From: Megachile rotundata
Lineage: Eukaryota > Arthropoda > Insecta > Hymenoptera > Megachilidae
Assembly: GCF_050947335.1 (NCBI RefSeq)
Contig: NW_027473692.1
Coordinates: 1-64,000, forward strand
DNA length: 64,000 nucleotides
Direction: 5' to 3'
Shown here one piece after another: positions 25,211 to 38,917 of the stretch. Positions within the stretch are counted from its first letter, which is position 1. Each line of letters begins with the position of its first letter. The notes below the pieces were generated by a model that was not told the DNA's origin, did not search any database, and saw only the letters and a program-made list of their open reading frames with translations. A program made the translations under genes and the position numbers.

Positions 25211-26476
25211 GAGTAAGGAGTATACTAATTGTAGTTCTATCGATCATATCTGCATAATATGGTTAATAATATGAGTTAGATTGATAATAATAAGAGAAGT
25301 GAGTATAGTCATTGTCGTTCGATCGATCATATAAGCATAATATGGCTAATGATATGAGTTAGATTGATAACAATAAGAGTAATAAGTATAGTAAATGTCG
25401 TGCTATCGATCATATCTGCATAAAATGGTTAATAATATGAGTTAGATTGATAATAGTGAGTGTAATAAGTATAGTAATTGTCGTTCTATCGATCATTTTA
25501 GCATAATATGGCTAATAATATGAGTAAGGCTGATAATAATGAGAGTAATAAGTATAGTAATTGTCGTTCTGTCGATCATATAAGCATAATATGGCTAATA
25601 ATATGAATTAGATTGATAATAATAAGAGAAATGAATATAGTAATTGTCGTTGTATCGGTCATATAAGCATAATATGGCTAATAATATGAGTTAGATTGAT
25701 AATAATAAGAGTAAGGAGTATACTAATTGTTGTTCTATCGATCATATCTGCATAATATGGTTAATAATATGAGTTAGATTGATAACAGTGAGTGTAATAA
25801 GTATAGTAATTGTCGTTCTATCGATCATATAAGCATAATATGGCTAATAATATGAGTTAGATTGATAATAATAAGAGAAGTGAGTATAGTCATTGTCGTT
25901 CGATCGATCATATAAGCATAATATGGCTAATGATATGAGTTAGATTGATAATAATAAGAGTAATAGGTATAGTAATTATCGTTCTACCGATCATATAAGC
26001 ATAATATGGCTAATAATATGAGTTAGATTGATAATAATAAGAGTAATGAGTATACTAATTGTAGTTCTATCGATCATATCTGCATACTATGGTTAATAAT
26101 ATGAGTTAGATTGATAACAATAAGAGTAATAAGTATAGTAAATGTCGTGCTATCGATCATATCTGCATAATATGGTTAATAATATGAGTTAGATTCATAA
26201 TAGTATTAAGAGTAATAAGTATAGTTATTGTCGTTCTATCGATCATATGTGCATAATATGGTTAATAATATGAGTTAGATTGATAACAGTGAGTGTAATG
26301 GGTATAGTAATTGTCTTTCTATCGTTCATATAAGCATAATATGGCTTATAATATGAATTAGATTGATAATAATAAGAGAAATGAATATAGTAATTGTCGT
26401 TGTATCGGTCATATAAGCATAATATGGCTAATAATATGAGTTAGATTGATAATAATAAGAGTAAGGAGTATACTAA
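25211..26476 (+). repeat. Block S region, copy 1
   Basis: Satellite only. It carries GTAAGGAGTATAC, AATTATCGTTCTACC and the 86-bp monomer. About 25,690-26,330 matches 28,930-29,570 at 3,240 bp. Related segments lie near 49,440-50,100, 57,600-58,150 and 62,460-62,800. Confidence 0.75.
26141..26226 (+). repeat. 86-bp monomer with 3-bp insertion, copy 1
   Basis: The usual AATAATAAGAG is replaced by AATAGTATTAAGAG, a net gain of 3 bp. The same insertion occurs in four other monomers and works as a marker of shared descent. Confidence 0.9.
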
Positions 26477-27642
26477 TTGTTGTTCTATCGATCATATTTG
26501 CATAATGTGGTTAATAATATGAGTTAGATTGATAACAGTGAGTGTAATAAGTATAGTAATTGTCTTTCTATCGATCATATAAGCATAATATGGCTAATAA
26601 TATGAGTTAGATTGATAATAATAAGAGAAATGAATATAGTAATTGTCGTTCTATCGATCATATTAGCATAATATGGTTAATAATATGAGCTAGATTGATA
26701 ATAATAAGAGTAATGAGTATAGTAATTGTCGTTCTATCTTTCATATAAGCATAATATGGCTAATAATATGAGTTAGGCTGATGATAATAAGAGTAATGAG
26801 TATAGTAATTGTCGTTCTATCGATCGTATTTGCATAATATGGTTAATAATATGAGTTAGATTGATAACAGTGAGTGTAATAAGTATAGTAATTGTCGTTC
26901 TGTCGATCATATAAGCATAATATAGCTAATAATATGAGTTAGATCGATAATAATAAGAGTAATAAATGTAGTAAATGTCATGCTATCGATCATATCCGCA
27001 TAATATGGTCAATAATATGAGTTAGATTGATAATAGTGAGTGTAATAGGTATAGTAATTGTCGTTCTATCGATCGTATTAGTATAATATGGTTAATAATA
27101 TGAGTTAGATTGATAATAATAAGAGAAGTGAGTATAGTCATTGTCGTTGGATCGATCATATAAGCATAATATGGCTAATAATATGAGTAAGATTGATAAT
27201 AATAAGAGAAGTGAGTATAGTCATTGTCGTTCGATCGATCATATAAGCATAATATGGTTAATAATATGAGTTAGATTCATAATAATAAGAGTAATAAGTA
27301 TAGTATTTGTCGTTCTATCGATCACATAAGCATAATATGGCTAATAATATGAGTTAGATTGATAACAATGAGAGTAATAGGTATAGTAATTGTTGTTCTA
27401 TCGATCATATTAGCATAATATGGTTAATAATATGAGTTAGATTGATAATAATAAGAGAAATGAGTATAGTAATTGTCTTTCTATCGTTCATATAAGCATA
27501 ATATGGCTTATAATATGAGTTAGGCTGATAATAATAAGAGTAATGAGTATAGTAATTGTCGTTCTATCGATCATATTTGCATAATGTGGTTAATAATATG
27601 AGTTAGATTGATAACAGTGAGTGTAATAAGTATAGTAATTGT
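26477..27642 (+). repeat. 1.2-kb block P, copy 2
   Basis: Counterpart of 22,490-23,655. A private change is TTGTTGTTCTATC near 27,390 where copy 1 has TTGTCGTTC, a CpG to TpG transition. Confidence 0.8.
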
Positions 27643-28865
27643 CTTTCTATCGATCATATAAGCATAATATGGCTAATAATATGAGTTAGATTGATAATAA
27701 TAAGAGAAATGAATATAGTAATTGTCGTTCTATCGATCATATTAGCATAATATGGTTAATAATATGAGCTAGATTGATTATAATAAGAGTAATGAGTATA
27801 GTAATTGTCGTTCTATCGTTCATATAAGCATAATATGGCTAATAATATGAGTTAGGCTGATGATAATAAGTGTAATGAGTACAGTAATTGTCGTTCTATC
27901 GATCGTATTTGCATAATATGGTTAATAATATGAGCTAGATTGATAACAGTGAGTGTAATAAGTATAGTAATTGTCGTTCTGTCGATCATATAAGCATAAT
28001 ATAGCTAATAATATGAGTTAGATCGATAATAATAAGAGTAATAAGTGTAGTAAATGTCATGCTATCGATCATATCCGCATAATATGGTCAATAATATGAG
28101 TTAGATTGATAATAGTGAGTGTAATAGGTATAGTAATTGTCGGTCTATCGATCATATTAGTATAATATGGTTAATAATATGAGTTAGATTGATAATAATA
28201 AGAGAAGTGAGTATAGTAATTGTCGTTCGATCGATCATATAAGCATAATATGGCTAATAATATGAGTAAGATTGATAATAATAAGAGAAGTGAGTATAGT
28301 CATTGTCGTTCGATCGATCATATAAGCATAATATGGCTAATAATATGAGTAAGATTGATAATAATAAGAGAAGTGAGTATAGTCATTGTCGTTCGATCGA
28401 TCATATAAGCATAATATGGCTAATGATATGAGTTAGATTGATAATAATAAGAGTAATGAGTACACTAATTGTAGTTCTATCGATCATATCTGCATAATAT
28501 GGTTAATAATATGAGTTAGATTGATAATAATAAGAGAAGTGAGTATAGTCATTGTCGTTCGATCGATCATATAAGCATAATATGGCTAATGATATGAGTT
28601 AGATTGATAACAATAAGAGTAATAAGTATAGTAAATGTCGTGCTATCGATCATATCTGCATAATATGGTTAATAATATGAGTTAGATTGATAATAGTGAG
28701 TGTAATAAGTATAGTAATTGTCGTTCTGTCGATCATATAAGCATAACATGGCTAATAATATGAATTAGATTGATAATAATAAGAGAAATGAATATAGTAA
28801 TTGTCGTTGTATCGGTCATATAAGCATAATATGGCTAATAATATGAGTTAGATTGATAATAATAA
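27643..28865 (+). repeat. 1.2-kb block Q, copy 2
   Basis: Counterpart of 23,988-25,210, joined directly to block P without the 4-mer found between the blocks in the first copy. It includes GAGTACACTAATTG near 28,460, where copy 1 has GAGTATACTAATTG. Confidence 0.8.
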
Positions 28866-29214
28866 GAGAAGTGAGTATAGTCATTGTCGTTGGATCGATC
28901 ATATAAGCATAATATGGCTAATAATATGAGTTAGAATGATAATAATAAGAGTAAGGAGTATACTAATTGTAGTTCTATCGATCATATCTGCATAATATGG
29001 TTAATAATATGAGTTAGATTGATAACAGTGAGTGTAATAAGTATAGTAATTGTCGTTCTATCGATCATATAAGCATAATATGGCTAATAATATGAGTTAG
29101 ATTGATAATAATAAGAGAAGTGAGTATAGTCATTGTCGTTGGATCGATCATATAAGCATAATATGGCTAATGATATGAGTTAGATTGATAATAATAAGAG
29201 TAATAGGTATAGTA

Positions 29215-29296
29215 ATTATCGTTCTACCGATCATATAAGCATAATATGTCTAAATTATGAGTTAGATTGATAATAATAAGAGTAATGAGTATACTA
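29215..29296 (+). repeat. 82-bp monomer, private 1-bp deletion
   Basis: Monomer is one base short in the TAATAAT region at about 29,251. It is not found in related copies at 49,700 or 57,740, so the change post-dates their separation. Confidence 0.85.
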
Positions 29297-29379
29297 ATTG
29301 TAGTTCTATCGATCATATCTGCATACTATGGTTAATAATATGAGTTAGATTGATAACAATAAGAGTAATAAGTATAGTA

Positions 29380-29465
29380 AATGTCGTGCTATCGATCATA
29401 TCTGCATAATATGGTCAATAATATGAGTTAGATTCATAATAGTATTAAGAGTAATAAGTATAGTT
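29380..29465 (+). repeat. 86-bp monomer, copy 2
   Basis: Same AATAGTATTAAGAG insertion as at 26,141. Here the monomer reads ATGGTCAATAA where copy 1 has ATGGTTAATAA. Confidence 0.9.
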
Positions 29466-29944
29466 ATTGTCGTTCTATCGATCATATGTGCATAATATGG
29501 TTAATAATATGAGTTAGATTGATAACAGTGAGTGTAATGGGTATAGTAATTGTCGTTCTGTCAATCACATAAGCATAATATGGCTAATAATCTGAGTTAG
29601 ATTGGTAATAGTAAGAGTAATAAGTGTAGTAAATGTCGTGCTATCGATCATATCTGCATAATATGGTTAATAATATGAGTTAGATTCATAACAATAAGAG
29701 TAATAAGTATAGTAATTGTCGTTCTATCGATCACATAAGCATAATATGGCTAATAATATGAGCTAGATTGATAACAATGAGAGTAATAAGTATAGTAATT
29801 GTCGTTCTATCGATCATATTAGCATAGTATGGTTAATAATATGAGTTAGATTGATAATAATAAGAGAAATGAGTATAGTAATTGTCTTTCTATCGTTCAT
29901 ATAAGCATAATATGGCTTATAATATGAGTTAGGCTGATAATAAT

Positions 29945-31745
29945 AAGAGAAGTGAGTATAGTCATTGTCGTTCGATCGATCATATAAGCATAATATGGTT
30001 AATAATATGAGTTAGATTCATAATAATAAGAGTAATAAGTATAGTATTTGTCGTTCTATCGATCACATAAGCATAATATGGCTAATAATATGAGTTAGAT
30101 TGATAACAATGAGAGTAATAGGTATAGTAATTGTCGTTCTATCGATCATATTAGCATAATATGGTTAATAATATGAGTTAGATTGATAATAATAAGAGAA
30201 ATGAGTATAGTAATTGTCTTTCTATCGTTCATATAAGCATAATATGGCTTATAATATGAGTTAGGCTGATAATAATAAGAGTAATGAGTATAGTAATTGT
30301 CGTTCTATCGATCATATTTGCATAATGTGGTTAATAATATGAGTTAGATTGATAACAGTGAGTGTAATAAGTATAGTAATTGTCTTTCTATCGATCATAT
30401 AAGCATAATATGGCTAATAATATGAGTTAGATTGATAATAATAAGAGAAATGAATATAGTAATTGTCGTTCTATCGATCATATTAGCATAATATGGTTAA
30501 TAATATGAGCTAGATTGATTATAATAAGAGTAATGAGTATAGTAATTGTCGTTCTATCGTTCATATAAGCATAATATGGCTAATAATATGAGTTAGGCTG
30601 ATGATAATAAGAGTAATGAGTATAGTAATTGTCGTTCTATCGATCGTATTTGCATAATATGGTTAATAATATGAGTTAGATTGATAACAGTGAGTGTAAT
30701 AAGTATAGTAATTGTCGTTCTATCGATCATATTAGCATAATATGGTTAATAATATGAGTTAGATTGATAATAATAAGAGAAATGAGTATAGTAATTGTCT
30801 TTCTATCGTTCATATAAGCATAATATGGCTTATAATATGAGTTAGGCTGATAATAATAAGAGTAGTGAGTATAGTAATTGTCGTTCTATCGATCATATTT
30901 GCATAATGTGGTTAATAATATGAGTTAGATTGATAACAGTGAGTGTAATAAGTATAGTAGTTGTCTTTCTATCGATCATATAAGCATAATATGGCTAATA
31001 ATATGAGTTAGATTGATAATAATAAGAGAAATGAATATAGTAATTGTCGTTCTATCGATCATATTAGCATAATATGGTTAATAATATGAGCTAGATTGAT
31101 AATAATAAGAGTAATGAGTATAGTAATTATCGTTCTATCGTTCATATAAGCATAATATGGCTAATAATATGAGTTAGGCTGATGATAATAAGTGTAATGA
31201 GTACAGTAATTGTCGTTCTATCGATCGTATTTGCATAATATGGTTAATAATATGAGCTAGATTGATAACAGTGAGTGTAATAAGTATAGTAATTGTCGTT
31301 CTGTCGATCATATAAGCATAATATAGCTAATAATATGAGTTAGATCGATAATAATAAGAGTAATAAGTGTAGTAAATGTCATGCTATCGATCATATCCGC
31401 ATAATATGGTCAATAATATGAGTTAGATTGATAATAGTGAGTGTAATAGGTATAGTTATTGTCGTTCTATCGATCATATGTGCATAATATGGTTAATAAT
31501 ATGAGTTAGATTGATAACAGTGAGTGTAATGGGTATAGTAATTGTCGTTCTGTCAATCACATAAGCATAATATGGCTAATAATCTGAGTTAGATTGGTAA
31601 TAGTAAGAGTAGTAAGTGTAGTAAATGTCGTGCTATCGATCATATCTGCATAATATGGTTAATAATATGAGTTAGATTCATAACAATAAGAGTAATAAGT
31701 ATAGTAATTGTCGTTCTGTCGATCACATAAGCATAATATGGCTAA
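29945..31745 (+). repeat. 1.8-kb block T, copy 1
   Basis: Aligns with 34,178-35,975 at an offset of 4,233 bp (51 monomers), falling to 4,229 after two small indels present only in the second copy. Shared markers are TATTTGTCG monomers, AAGAGTAGTGAG near 30,860 and AAGTGTAATGAG near 31,190. Confidence 0.8.
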
Positions 31746-32224
31746 TAATCTGAGTTAGATTGATAATAATAAGAGTAATAAGTGCAGTAAATGGCGTGCT
31801 ATCGATCATATCTGCATAATATGGTTAATAATATGAGTTAGATTCATAATAATAAGAGTGATAAGTATAGTAATTGTCCTTCTATCGATCACATAAGCAT
31901 AATATGGCTAATAATATGAGTTAGATTGATAATAATGGGAGTAATAAGTATAGTAATTGTCGTTCTATCGATCATATAAGCATAATATGGCTAATAATAT
32001 GAGTTAGATTGATAATAATAAGAGAAATGAGTATAGTAATTGTCTTTCTATCGATCATATCTGCATAATATGGTTAATAATATGAGTTAGATTGATAATA
32101 GTGAGTGTAATAAGTATAGTAATTGTCGTTCTATCGATCATATAAGCATAATATGGCTAATGATATGAGTTAGATTGATAATAATAAGAGTAATAGGTAT
32201 AGTAATTATCGTTCTACCGATCAT
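30980..32224 (+). repeat. 15-mer unit (1,245 bp), copy 1
   Basis: The CCGCATAATATGGTCAAT monomer markers at 31,377 and 32,622 are 1,245 bp (15 monomers) apart. The first 770 bp align well, ending in the GTCAATCAC / AATCTGAG monomer. The remainder (31,750-32,224) is a mixed set of GTCCTTCTATC, AATGGGAG and AATTATCG monomers. Confidence 0.72.
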
Positions 32225-32995
32225 ATAAGCATAATATGGCTAATAATATGAGTTAGATTGATAATAATAAGAGAAATGAATATAGTAATTGTCGTTCTAT
32301 CGATCATATTAGCATAATATGGTTAATAATATGAGCTAGATTGATAATAATAAGAGTAATGAGTATAGTAATTGTCGTTCTATCGTTCATATAAGCATAA
32401 TATGGCTAATAATATGAGTTAGGCTGATGATAATAAGTGTAATGAGTACAGTAATTGTCGTTCTATCGATCGTATTTGCATAATATGGTTAATAATATGA
32501 GCTAGATTGATAACAGTGAGTGTAATAAGTATAGTAATTGTCGTTCTGTCGATCATATAAGCATAATATAGCTAATAATATGAGTTAGATCGATAATAAT
32601 AAGAGCAATAAGTGTAGTAAATGTCATGCTATCGATCATATCCGCATAATATGGTCAATAATATGAGTTAGATTGATAATAGTGAGTGTAATAGGTATAG
32701 TTATTGTCGTTCTATCGATCATATGTGCATAATATGGTTAATAATATGAGTTAGATTGATAACAGTGAGTGTAATGGGTATAGTAATTGTCGTTCTGTCA
32801 ATCACATAAGCATAATATGGCTAATAATCTGAGTTAGATTGGTAATAGTAAGAGTAATAAGTGTAGTAAATGTCGTGCTATCGATCATATCTGCATAATA
32901 TGGTTAATAATATGAGTTAGATTCATAACAATAAGAGTAATAAGTATAGTAATTGTCGTTCTATCGATCACATAAGCATAATATGGCTAATAATA
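32225..32995 (+). repeat. 15-mer unit, copy 2, partial
   Basis: Aligns with 30,980-31,750. It differs by AAGAGCAATAAG near 32,600 where copy 1 has AAGAGTAATAAG. Confidence 0.72.
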
Positions 32996-34177
32996 TGAGT
33001 TAGATTGATAACAATGAGAGTAATAAGTATAGTAATTGTCGTTGTATCGATCATATTAGCATAGTATGGTTAATAATATGAGTTAGGCTGATGATAATAA
33101 GAGTAATGAGTATAGTAATTGTCGTTCTATCGATCGTATTTGCATAATATGGTTAATAATATGAGTTGGATTGATAACAGTGAGTGTAATAAGTATAGTA
33201 ATTGTCGTTCTGTCGATCATATAAGCATAATATAGCTAATAATATGAGTTAGATCGATAATAATAAGAGTAATAAGTGTAGTAAATGTCATGCTATCGAT
33301 CATATCCGCATAATATGGTCAATAATATGAGTTAGATTGATAATAGTGAGTGTAATAGGTATAGTAATTGTCGTTCTATCGATCATATTAGTATAATATG
33401 GTTAATAATATGAGTTAGATTGATAATAATAAGAGAAGTGAGTATAGTCATTGTCGTTCGATCGATCATATAAGCATAATATGGCTAATAATATGAGTAA
33501 GATTGATAATAATAAGAGAAGTGAGTATAGTCATTGTCGTTCGATCGATCATATAAGCATAATATGGCTAATAATATGAGTAAGATTGATAATAATAAGA
33601 GTAATGAGTATAGTAATTGTCGTTCTATCGATCATATTTGCATAATGTGGTTAATAATATGAGTTAGATTGATAACAGTGAGTGTAATAAGTATAGTAAT
33701 TGTCTTTCTATCGATCATATAAGCATAATATGGCTAATAATATGAGTTAGATTGATAATAATAAGAGAAATGAATATAGTAATTGTCGTTCTATCGATCG
33801 TATTTGCATAATATGGTTAATAATATGAGTTAGATTGATAACAGTGAGTGTAATAAGTATAGTAATTGTCGTTCTGTCGATCATATAAGCATAATATAGC
33901 TAATAATATGAGTTAGATCGATAATAATAAGAGTAATAAATGTAGTAAATGTCATGCTGTCGATCATATCCGCATAATATGGTCAATAATATGAGTTAGA
34001 TTGATAATAGTGAGTGTAATAGGTATAGTAATTGTCGTTCTATCGATCGTATTAGTATAATATGGTTAATAATATGAGTTAGATTGATAATAATAAGAGA
34101 AGTGAGTATAGTCATTGTCGTTGGATCGATCATATAAGCATAATATGGCTAATAATATGAGTAAGATTGATAATAAT
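32996..34177 (+). repeat. 8-mer (664 bp) pair and flanks
   Basis: About 33,118-33,560 aligns with 33,782-34,224 at 664 bp (8 monomers), marked by the GTCATGCT monomers at 33,286 and 33,950. The same 664-bp spacing recurs at 35,606 and 36,270. No non-satellite sequence. Confidence 0.72.
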
Positions 34178-34694
34178 AAGAGAAGTGAGTATAGTCATTG
34201 TCGTTCGATCGATCATATAAGCATAATATGGTTAATAATATGAGTTAGATTCATAATAATAAGAGTAATAAGTATAGTATTTGTCGTTCTATCGATCACA
34301 TAAGCATAATATGGCTAATAATATGAGTTAGATTGATAACAATGAGAGTAATAGGTATAGTAATTGTCGTTCTATCGATCATATTAGCATAATATGGTTA
34401 ATAATATGAGTTAGATTGATAATAATAAGAGAAATGAGTATAGTAATTGTCTTTCTATCGTTCATATAAGCATAATATGGCTTATAATATGAGTTAGGCT
34501 GATAATAATAAGAGTAATGAGTATAGTAATTGTCGTTCTATCGATCATATTTGCATAATGTGGTTAATAATATGAGTTAGATTGATAATAGTGAGTGTAA
34601 TAAGTATAGTAATTGTCTTTCTATCGATCATATAAGCATAATATGGCTAATAATATGAGTTAGATTGATAATAATAAGAGAAATGAATATAGTA

Positions 34695-34772
34695 ATTGTC
34701 GTTCTATCGATCATATTAGCATAATATGGTTAATAATATGAGCTAGATTGATTATAATAAGAGTAATGAGTA
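34695..34772 (+). repeat. 78-bp monomer, private 5-bp deletion
   Basis: GAGTATAGTAATTG is shortened to GAGTAATTG, a loss between two GTA triplets. Confidence 0.88.
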
Positions 34773-35270
34773 ATTGTCGTTCTATCGTTCATATAAGCAT
34801 AATATGGCTAATAATATGAGTTAGGCTGATGATAATAAGAGTAATGAGTATAGTAATTGTCGTTCTATCGATCGTATTTGCATAATATGGTTAATAATAT
34901 GAGTTAGATTGATAACAGTGAGTGTAATAAGTATAGTAATTGTCGTTCTATCGATCATATTAGCATAATATGGTTAATAATATGAGTTAGATTGATAATA
35001 ATAAGAGAAATGAGTATAGTAATTGTCTTTCTATCGTTCATATAAGCATAATATGGCTTATAATATGAGTTAGGCTGATAATAATAAGAGTAGTGAGTAT
35101 AGTAATTGTCGTTCTATCGATCATATTTGCATAATGTGGTTAATAATATGAGTTAGATTGATAACAGTGAGTGTAATAAGTATAGTAGTTGTCTTTCTAT
35201 CGATCATATAAGCATAATATGGCTAATAATATGAGTTAGATTGATAATAATAAGAGAAATGAATATAGTA

Positions 35271-35354
35271 ATTGTCGTTCTATCGATCATATTAGCATAA
35301 TATGGTTAATAATATGAGCTAGATTGATAATAAATAAGAGTAATGAGTATAGTA
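35271..35354 (+). repeat. 84-bp monomer, private 1-bp insertion
   Basis: GATAATAAATAAGAG replaces GATAATAATAAGAG near 35,330. Confidence 0.85.
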
Positions 35355-36101
35355 ATTGTCGTTCTATCGTTCATATAAGCATAATATGGCTAATAATATG
35401 AGTTAGGCTGATGATAATAAGTGTAATGAGTACAGTAATTGTCGTTCTATCGATCGTATTTGCATAATATGGTTAATAATATGAGCTAGATTGATAACAG
35501 TGAGTGTAATAAGTATAGTAATTGTCGTTCTGTCGATCATATAAGCATAATATAGCTAATAATATGAGTTAGATCGATAATAATAAGAGTAATAAGTGTA
35601 GTAAATGTCATGCTATCGATCATATCCGCATAATATGGTCAATAATATGAGTTAGATTGATAATAGTGAGTGTAATAGGTATAGTTATTGTCGTTCTATC
35701 GATCATATGTGCATAATATGGTTAATAATATGAGTTAGATTGATAACAGTGAGTGTAATGGGTATAGTAGTTGTCGTTCTGTCAATCACATAAGCATAAT
35801 ATGGCTAATAATCTGAGTTAGATTGGTAATAGTAAGAGTAATAAGTGTAGTAAATGTCGTGCTATCGATCATATCTGCATAATATGGTTAATAATATGAG
35901 TTAGATTCATAACAATAAGAGTAATAAGTATAGTAATTGTCGTTCTATCGATCACATAAGCATAATATGGCTAATAATATGAGTTAGATTGATAACAATG
36001 AGAGTAATAAGTATAGTAATTGTCGTTCTATCGATCATATTAGCATAGTATGGTTAATAATATGAGTTAGGCTGATGATAATAAGAGTAATGAGTATAGT
36101 A

Positions 36102-36925
36102 ATTGTCGTTCTATCGATCGTATTTGCATAATATGGTTAATAATATGAGTTAGATTGATAACAGTGAGTGTAATAAGTATAGTAATTGTCGTTCTGTCGA
36201 TCATATAAGCATAATATAGCTAATAATATGAGTTAGATCGATAATAATAAGAGTAATAAGTGTAGTAAATGTCATGCTATCGATCATATCCGCATAATAT
36301 GGTCAATAATATGAGTTAGATTGATAATAGTGAGTGTAATAGGTATAGTAATTGTCGTTCTATCGATCATATTAGTATAATATGGTTAATAATATGAGTT
36401 AGATTGATAATAATAAGAGAAGTGAGTATAGTCATTGTCGTTCGACCGATCATATAAGCATAATATGGCTAATAATATGAGTAAGATTGATAATAATAAG
36501 AGAAGTGAGTATAGTCGTTCGATCGATCATATAAGCATAATATGGCTAATAATATGAGTAAGATTGATAATAATAAGAGAAGTGAGTATAGTCACTGTCT
36601 GTCGATCGATCATATAAGCATAATATGGCTAATGATATGAGTTAGATTGATAATAATAAGAGTAATGAGTATACTAATTGTAGTTCTATCGACCATATCT
36701 GCATAATATGGTTAATCATATGAGTTAGATTGATAACAGTATGAGTAATAAATACAGTAAATGTCGTGCTATCGATCATATCTGCATAATATGGTTAATA
36801 ATATGAGTTAGATTCATAATAATAAGAGTAATAAGTATAGTAATTGTCGTTCTATCGATCATATGTGCATAATATGGTTAATAATATGAGTTAGATTGAT
36901 AACAGTGAGCGTAATAAGTATAGTA
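36102..36925 (+). repeat. 10-mer cassette V, copy 1 (824 bp)
   Basis: Cassette V is ten monomers in fixed order. It starts with CGATCGTATTTGC, then ATATAGCTA, CCGCATAATATGGTCAAT, ATTAGTATAATATGG, two TCGATCATATAAGC monomers with GAGTAAG, a GTCACTGTCTGTCGATCG monomer, one leading to AACAGTATGAG, one leading to TTCATAATAATAAG, and a last one ending AACAGTGAGCG. Copy 1 is 6 bp short because of the 77-bp monomer at 36,517-36,593. The GTCACTGTCTG marker lies at 36,591. Confidence 0.85.
36517..36593 (+). repeat. 77-bp monomer, private 6-bp deletion
   Basis: GTCATTGTCGTTCG is shortened to GTCGTTCG, a loss between two GTC triplets. The other seven V cassettes do not have it. Confidence 0.88.
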
Positions 36926-37391
36926 ATTGTCGTTCTGTCGATCACATAAGCATAATATGGCTAATAATCTGAGTTAGATTGATAATAATAAGAGTAATAA
37001 GTGCAGTAAATGGCGTGCTACCGATCATATCTGCATAATATGGTTAATAATATGAGTTAGATTCATAATAATAAGAGTGATAAGTATAGTAATTGTCCTT
37101 CTATCGATCACATAAGCATAATATGGCTAATAATATGAGTTAGATTGATAATAATGAGAGTAATAAGTATAGTAATTGTCGTTCTATCGATCATATTTGC
37201 ATAATGTGGTTAATAATATGAGTTAGATTGATAACAGTGAGTGTAATAAGTATAGTAATTGTCTTTCTATCGATCATATAAGCATAATATGGCTAATAAT
37301 ATGAGTTAGATTGATAATAATAAGAGAAATATATATAGTAATTGTCGTTCTATCGATCGTATTTGCATAATATGGTTAATAATATGAGTTA
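36926..37391 (+). repeat. Monomers between cassette V1 and the 44-mer duplication
   Basis: Five to six monomers, including GTCCTTCTATC and a one-off AAATATATATAGTAATTG near 37,328. Satellite only. Confidence 0.7.
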
Positions 37392-38917
37392 GATTGATAA
37401 CAGTGAGTGTAATAAGTATAGTAATTGTCGTTCTGTCGATCACATAAGCATAATATGGCTAATAATCTGAGTTAGATTGATAATAATAAGAGTAATAAGT
37501 GTAGTAAATGGCGTGCTATCGATCATATCTGTATAATATGGTTAATAATATGAGTTAGATTCATAATAATAAGAGTGATAAGTATAGTAATTGTCCTTCT
37601 ACCGATCACATAAGCATAATATGGCTAATAATATGAGTTAGATTGATAATAATGAGAGTAATAAGTATAGTAATTGTCGTTCTATCGATCATATAAGCAT
37701 AATATGGCTAATAATACGAGTTAGATTGATAATAATAAGAGAAATGAGTATAGTAATTGTCTTTCTATCGATCATATCTGCATAATATGGTTAATAATAT
37801 GAGTTAGATTGATAATAGTGAGTGTAATAAGTATAGTAATTGTCGTTCTATCGATCATATTAGCATAATATGGCTTATAATATGAGTTAGGCTGATAATA
37901 ATGAGAGTAATAAGTATAGTAATTGTCGTTCTGTCGATCATATAAGCATAATATGGCTAATAATATGAATTAGATTGATAATAATAAGAGAAATGAATAT
38001 AGTAATTGTCGTTGTATCGGTCATATAAGCATAATATGGCTAATAATATGAGTTAGATTGATAATAATAAGAGTAAGGAGTATACTAATTGTAGTTCTAT
38101 CGATCATATCTGCATAATATGGTTAATAATATGAGTTAGATTGATAACAGTGAGTGTAATAAGTATAGTAATTGTCGTTCTATCGATCATATAAGCATAA
38201 TATGGCTAATAATATGAGTTAGATTGATAATAATAAGAGAAGTGAGTATAGTCATTGTCGTTCGATCGATCATATAAGCATAATATGGCTAATGATATGA
38301 GTTAGATTCATAATAATAAGAGTAATAAGTATAGTAATTGTCGTCCTATCGATCACATAAGCATAATATGGCTAATAATATGAGTTAGATTGATAACAAT
38401 GAGAGTAATAAGTATAGTAATTGTCGTTCTATCGATCATATTAGCATAGTATGGTTAATAATATGAGTTAGATTGATAATAATAAGAGAAATGAGTATAG
38501 TAATTGTCTTTCTACCGTTCATATAAGCATAATGTGGCTTATAATATGAGTTAGGCTGATAATAATAAGAGTAATGAGTATAGTAATTGTCGTTCTATCG
38601 ATCATATTTGCATAATGTGGTTAATAATATGAGTTAGATTGATAACAGTGAGTGTAATAAGTATAGTAATTTTCTTTCTATCGATCATATAAGCATAATA
38701 TGGCTAATAATATGAGTTAGATTGATAATAATAAGAGAAATGAATATAGTAATTGTCGTTCTATCGATCATATTAGCATAATATGGTTAATAATATGAGC
38801 TAGATTGATAATAATAAGAGTAATGAGTATAGTAATTGTCGTTCTATCGTTCATATAAGCATAATATGGCTAATAATATGAGTTAGGCTGATGATAATAA
38901 GAGTAATGAGTATAGTA

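Larger units (their letters stand above)
28866..29944 (+). repeat. Block S region, copy 2
   Basis: Carries an 82-bp monomer at 29,215-29,296 (CTAAATTATGAG for CTAATAATATGAG) that no other S copy shows, then the second 86-bp monomer and a monomer with GTCAATCACATAAGC and AATCTGAG. Confidence 0.75.
34178..35975 (+). repeat. 1.8-kb block T, copy 2
   Basis: Counterpart of 29,945-31,745 with two private indels: a 5-bp deletion in the monomer at 34,695-34,772 and a 1-bp insertion in that at 35,271-35,354. Copy 1 has neither, so both arose after duplication. Confidence 0.8.
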
